A DNA stretch of 18,057 nt, taken from assembly GCF_900764565.1 (NCBI RefSeq), contig NZ_CAAFOM010000175.1, positions 1 through 18,057 on the forward strand, given 5' to 3'. Under the pieces are notes generated by a model. That model was not told the origin of the DNA, did not search any database, and worked only from the letters and a program-made list of their open reading frames with translations. Positions 14,430 to 18,057 of this stretch are shown piece by piece; position 1 is the first letter of the stretch, and each line of letters opens with the position of its first letter. Made by a program: the position numbers and the translations under genes. Source of the stretch: an uncultured Catenibacterium sp. Lineage in GTDB: Bacteria > Bacillota_I > Bacilli_A > Erysipelotrichales > Coprobacillaceae.

Positions 14430-15233
14430 ATGAAGCTTATGACACTTAACACACACTCACTCAGTGAAAGTGATGAAAAGAATAAGCTCCAGACAATTGC
14501 GAATTATATTCTAAATCATGATGTTGATGTCATTTGTTTACAAGAAGTCAATCAAAGTATGACTGCAAAAAGTGTTTCTACCGACAGATCTTATGTCGGT
14601 AGAGACATTATTAAAGAAGACAATTATGCACTTGGATTAAGTCAATTACTTGGTAATCAATACAACTGGGACTATATTCCAGTCAAAGTAGGTTATGACA
14701 AGTTTGATGAAGGTGTGGCCATCTTCTCTAAGTTCCCAATTGTGAATAGTGAAAATACTTTATTGACACAAACCAATGATTATACGTTCTGGAAGAAACG
14801 TAATTCTCTTGGAGTAGAAATAGTAAAAGAAAACAAACATTTCTGGGTTTATACAGCTCATTTAGGATGGTGGAAGGATGATGAGGAACCTTTCATCAAC
14901 CAATGGCATAAACTCAATAAAATAGCGACAAAAGAAGTCCCTGTTTACTTAGCAGGAGATTTCAATGCACCTGATATTATTCCAAACCAAAGCTATGAAA
15001 CTATTAAAAAAGACGGCTGGTTTGATACACGTGACTTAGCTAAAGATGTTCAAGGTCGTTTTACTGCTCAGGGTAAAATAGACGGCTGGGATGAAGCGGT
15101 AGATGGTATGCGTATTGATTATATCTGGTGTAATAAAAAAGAATATGTAAAAACCCATCATGTTGTATTTGATGGTATACATGAAGATGTAGTTTCTGAT
15201 CATTTTGGACTATTTATGGAGGATAGTTTATGA
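14430..15233 (+). CDS. mapP: Maltose-6'-phosphate phosphatase (EEP family)
   Basis: A 267-residue protein of the endonuclease/exonuclease/phosphatase fold. The metal and catalytic residues are in place: Glu39 (CLQEVNQ), His144 (YTAHLGWW), Asp177 and Asn179 (AGDFNAPD), Asp230 (RIDYIW) and Asp257-His258 (SDHFG). In Enterococcus faecalis an EEP-family protein beside the maltose PTS, MapP, removes the 6'-phosphate from maltose-6'-phosphate; gene order here (PTS, EEP protein, MalQ) supports the same job. It starts 2 bases after the permease stop with only a weak RBS, so translation is probably coupled, and it overlaps malQ by 4 bases (ATGA). A nuclease role looks unlikely in this setting. The assignment is by family plus context. 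Confidence 0.75.
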   Translation: MKLMTLNTHSLSESDEKNKLQTIANYILNHDVDVICLQEVNQSMTAKSVSTDRSYVGRDIIKEDNYALGLSQLLGNQYNWDYIPVKVGYDKFDEGVAIFSKFPIVNSENTLLTQTNDYTFWKKRNSLGVEIVKENKHFWVYTAHLGWWKDDEEPFINQWHKLNKIATKEVPVYLAGDFNAPDIIPNQSYETIKKDGWFDTRDLAKDVQGRFTAQGKIDGWDEAVDGMRIDYIWCNKKEYVKTHHVVFDGIHEDVVSDHFGLFMEDSL

Positions 15234-16714
15234 GAAAAAGTGGTGTATTATTATCCGTATCATCTTTACCTAGTAAGTATGGTATTGGTTGTTTTGATGA
15301 AGCTGCTTATAAGTTTGTAGATGATCTAGTAGAAGCTAAACAAACATATTGGCAGATTCTCCCTTTAGGTATTACTGGTTATGGTGATTCACCTTATCAG
15401 TCATTCTCTACTTTTGCAGGTAACCCATATTTTATTTCATTAGATGAATTTGTGAAATGTGGTTATTTAAAAGAAGAAGATCTACCAGAAGCAGATATAA
15501 ACAGTGATTATGTCGATTATTCTTATCTTTATGAAAATAGATATGCTTTATTAAAGAAAGCCTATAAGAATTCACATATTACTGAAAATGAAGATTTTAA
15601 AGCTTACTGTAAGGACAATGCATGGTGGCTAGAAGATTATGCATTATTTATGGCTATTAAAGCGTCCTATGATAACCAGGGCTGGGAAAACTGGCCTTTA
15701 GAATTACGTTTAAGAAATGATGCGTCCCTTACCGAAAAACGTAATGAACTCAGTGATGATATTAATTACCATAAGTTCTTACAGTACTATGTATGGAAAC
15801 AATGGTATGCATTAAAGGATTATGCCAATAGTAAGGGTGTAGAAATCATTGGTGATATTCCTATCTATGTCGCATTTGATTCATCAGATGTATGGGGTCA
15901 GCCAGAATTATTCCAGTTAGATCCTGAAGTAAAACCTACTGCCGTTGCAGGTGTACCACCTGATGGTTTCTCTGCAGATGGACAGCTTTGGGGTAATCCA
16001 CTTTATGACTGGAAGAAACATAAAGAAACTGGTTATGCATGGTGGATCCAGAGAATTGCTTATTGTAAGAAAGCCTATGATGTTGTACGTATTGACCATT
16101 TTAGAGGTTTTGATGAATATTTCTCAATTCCTTATGGTGATACAACTGCAAGAAATGGACATTGGGAAAAAGGTCCAGGCTATGACTTATTTAAGACAGT
16201 TGAAGAGTCTTTAGGTAAGTTAAATGTGATTGCTGAAGATTTAGGTTATTTGACTGATACAGTTAAACAGATGGTCGCTGATTGTGGTTATCCAGGTATG
16301 AAGGTATTTGAATTCGCATTTGATTCACGTGATTCTTCTGGTACAAGCAATTACCTCCCTCATAACTATACAGAAAATTCAGTGGTTTATACTGGTACTC
16401 ATGACAATGAAACAATGATCGGATGGCTTAAGAATATTCTGCCTGAAGAAAGACAGATGTTGAAGGACTATCTACACTATGATGGTGAAGATGACACTGT
16501 ATTAGTGGATATGAGTATTGATTGTATTATGGCAAGTGTAAGTGATAAATGTATTGTACCAATGCAGGATTACTTAAAGCTTGATAATACAGCGCGTATG
16601 AATAAACCTAATACTTTAGGTAATAACTGGATGTGGCGTTTAGATAAGAATGCTTTTAATGATGAATTAAAGGAACGAATGCGTGACATTACAGTAAAAA
16701 CAAACCGTATTTAA
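15230..16714 (+). CDS. malQ: 4-alpha-glucanotransferase (amylomaltase, GH77)
   Basis: A 494-residue cytoplasmic amylomaltase that moves glucan units between maltodextrins and releases glucose. The start RKSGVLLSVSSLPSKYGIG is typical of GH77. Catalytic residues are nucleophile Asp289 (VVRIDHFRG), acid/base Glu336 (VIAEDLG) and Asp392 (TGTHDNE), at nearly the same numbers as in the Thermus enzyme. The compact length matches the short bacterial form without extra N-terminal domains. Its ATG overlaps the stop of the preceding gene. Confidence 0.96.
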   Translation: MRKSGVLLSVSSLPSKYGIGCFDEAAYKFVDDLVEAKQTYWQILPLGITGYGDSPYQSFSTFAGNPYFISLDEFVKCGYLKEEDLPEADINSDYVDYSYLYENRYALLKKAYKNSHITENEDFKAYCKDNAWWLEDYALFMAIKASYDNQGWENWPLELRLRNDASLTEKRNELSDDINYHKFLQYYVWKQWYALKDYANSKGVEIIGDIPIYVAFDSSDVWGQPELFQLDPEVKPTAVAGVPPDGFSADGQLWGNPLYDWKKHKETGYAWWIQRIAYCKKAYDVVRIDHFRGFDEYFSIPYGDTTARNGHWEKGPGYDLFKTVEESLGKLNVIAEDLGYLTDTVKQMVADCGYPGMKVFEFAFDSRDSSGTSNYLPHNYTENSVVYTGTHDNETMIGWLKNILPEERQMLKDYLHYDGEDDTVLVDMSIDCIMASVSDKCIVPMQDYLKLDNTARMNKPNTLGNNWMWRLDKNAFNDELKERMRDITVKTNRI

Positions 16715-16728
16715 AGGAGATTTTAAGA

Positions 16729-18057
16729 ATGGATGTTAAGACGTTAATTAATACAAGAGTTCAGGAGTTATTTAATCTTTCAATAAAAGATTGTTCTAAT
16801 GAACAAGCTTATATTGCATTATTAAGTGTTGTAAAAGACTTACTTGATGATAAAAAGACTATTGAAGGTGACCGTAAGGTTTATTATTTCTCTGCTGAAT
16901 TCTTAATTGGTAAACTTATGAGTAATAACTTGATCAACTTAGGTATTCGTAAGGAAGTAAAGGAATTATTCAAAGAAAACGGAAAGAGTTTAGAAGAAAT
17001 TGAAGAAATAGAAGCTGAACCTTCACTAGGTAACGGTGGGCTAGGTCGTTTAGCTGCCTGCTTCTTAGATTCAATCGCAACTTTAGACCTACCTGGTGAT
17101 GGTGTTGGTCTTAATTATCATTTAGGTTTATTCAAACAGGTATTTGAATACAACAAACAGTGCGAAACACCAAACCCTTGGATTAATGATCACTCTTGGC
17201 TCATTCCTACAAACAAACATTATACTGTTGAATTTAAGGACTTTTCATTAAAGTCTCAATTATATGATTTAGATGTATTAGGTTATAAAGGAAATAAGAA
17301 TAAATTACACTTATTCGATATTGCATCTGTTGATGAATCAATGGTACATGATGGTATTTCATTTGATAAATCAAACATTGTACGTAACTTGACTTTATTC
17401 CTCTATCCAGATGATAGTGATGAAGCAGGTAGAAAACTTCGTATTTACCAGCAGTATTTCATGGTATCTAATGGGGCACAGATGATTCTTGAAGATATCA
17501 AGAGTAAAGGAATCAGCTTAACTGATTTAGATAAGCATGTATGTATCCAGATCAATGATACACACCCATCAATGGTTATTCCTGAATTGATCCGTCTTCT
17601 TATGAAAGAAGGACTTACAATGAAGCAGGCTATTGACATTACTTCTAAAACATGTGCTTATACAAACCATACTATTCTTGCAGAAGCACTTGAAAAATGG
17701 CCATTGTCTTATCTAGAAGAAATCGTGCCTCAATTAGTACCTATTATTGAAGCATTAGATGCTGTTGCGAAAGAAAGATCTACTAATGAAAAAGTCGCAA
17801 TCATTGATAATAATAAACTTGTTCATATGGCACATATGGATATCCACTTTGGTTTCTCTATCAATGGTGTTGCTTCTATTCATACAGATATTTTAAAGAA
17901 TACTGAATTACATGACTTCTATGAACTTTACCCAACACACTTTAACAACAAAACAAACGGTATTACATTTAGAAGATGGTTATTATCATGTAATGAAGAA
18001 TTAACTGATTTGATTGATAGTCTCATTGGTGAAGGCTACAAACAGGATGCAAGTGAA
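16729..18057 (+). CDS. glgP: Glycogen/maltodextrin phosphorylase (partial, N-terminal part)
   Basis: The frame is open for 443 codons from ATG 16729 to the window end without a stop. It encodes the N-terminal half of a GT35 phosphorylase, which cleaves alpha-1,4-glucans with phosphate to give glucose-1-phosphate. Landmarks are VYYFSAEFLIGKL (51-63), EAEPSLGNGGLGRLAACFLDS (split as EAEPSLGNGG and LGRLAACFLDS, about 95-115), VCIQINDTHPSMVIPEL and TNHTILAEALEKW. The pyridoxal-phosphate lysine lies in the missing C-terminal half. AAAGGAG precedes the start, and the gap to malQ is 14 bases. It could equally be named malP (maltodextrin phosphorylase), which its operon position favours. Confidence 0.94.
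   Translation, partial: MDVKTLINTRVQELFNLSIKDCSNEQAYIALLSVVKDLLDDKKTIEGDRKVYYFSAEFLIGKLMSNNLINLGIRKEVKELFKENGKSLEEIEEIEAEPSLGNGGLGRLAACFLDSIATLDLPGDGVGLNYHLGLFKQVFEYNKQCETPNPWINDHSWLIPTNKHYTVEFKDFSLKSQLYDLDVLGYKGNKNKLHLFDIASVDESMVHDGISFDKSNIVRNLTLFLYPDDSDEAGRKLRIYQQYFMVSNGAQMILEDIKSKGISLTDLDKHVCIQINDTHPSMVIPELIRLLMKEGLTMKQAIDITSKTCAYTNHTILAEALEKWPLSYLEEIVPQLVPIIEALDAVAKERSTNEKVAIIDNNKLVHMAHMDIHFGFSINGVASIHTDILKNTELHDFYELYPTHFNNKTNGITFRRWLLSCNEELTDLIDSLIGEGYKQDASE

Noticed and set aside
15945..16214. Second frame of 89 codons inside malQ
   Set aside because: It lies wholly within the conserved GH77 catalytic region in another frame and has no RBS.

Overview
The window is AT-rich DNA from a low-GC Gram-positive bacterium. 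Strong AGGAGG ribosome binding sites, extended -10 promoters, tight operons and the mix of PTS transporters with RpiR and LacI regulators point to Bacillota. My best guess is a gut Erysipelotrichia/Coprobacillaceae-type organism, but that is inferred from style, not from a marker gene. Almost all of the window is carbohydrate uptake and breakdown. No rRNA, tRNA, CRISPR array or complete mobile element was seen.

Left part (1-2590, mostly minus strand). A truncated hairpin arm and a tiny minus-strand membrane-peptide reading frame look like a type I toxin or its frame-broken remnant; the Shine-Dalgarno sequence is locked in a hairpin. Next come an RpiR-family sugar regulator with a palindrome over its promoter, an RDD-family membrane protein, and a YieK-like member of the glucosamine-6-phosphate deaminase/6-phosphogluconolactonase fold, each with its own signals. 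At 2591-2869 a divergent promoter region leads into an orphan lactose/cellobiose-family PTS EIIC (2870-4231). This region carries three TGGAAA half-sites exactly 20 bp apart plus inverted copies, and the same motif forms a perfect palindrome upstream of the RDD gene. A terminator and then a CyuA/UPF0597-type cysteine desulfidase follow (4361-5617).

Middle part (5922-10903, plus strand). One operon encodes a complete mannose-family PTS (IIB, IIC, IID, IIA), a GH13 oligo-1,6-glucosidase-like enzyme and a second RpiR regulator, and ends in a clear terminator. The transported sugar is probably a small alpha-glucoside. A 44-residue coiled-coil protein with its own promoter follows; its 3' end overlaps the convergent LacI-family gene inside a shared bidirectional terminator.

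Right part (11092-18057). A LacI-family regulator (MalR-like) diverges from an operon with a glucose/maltose-family PTS of domain order IIA-IIC-IIB, an endonuclease/exonuclease/phosphatase-family protein matching maltose-6'-phosphate phosphatase (MapP), 4-alpha-glucanotransferase (MalQ) and glycogen/maltodextrin phosphorylase (cut by the window edge). Read together: the PTS makes maltose-6'-phosphate, MapP removes the phosphate, MalQ rearranges maltose into glucose and longer dextrins, and the phosphorylase releases glucose-1-phosphate. This would be a variant of the Enterococcus MapP route, with MalQ plus GlgP in place of a GH65 maltose phosphorylase. A 13-bp cre/LacI-type sequence is shared by the promoter regions of the middle and right operons, which suggests joint control.
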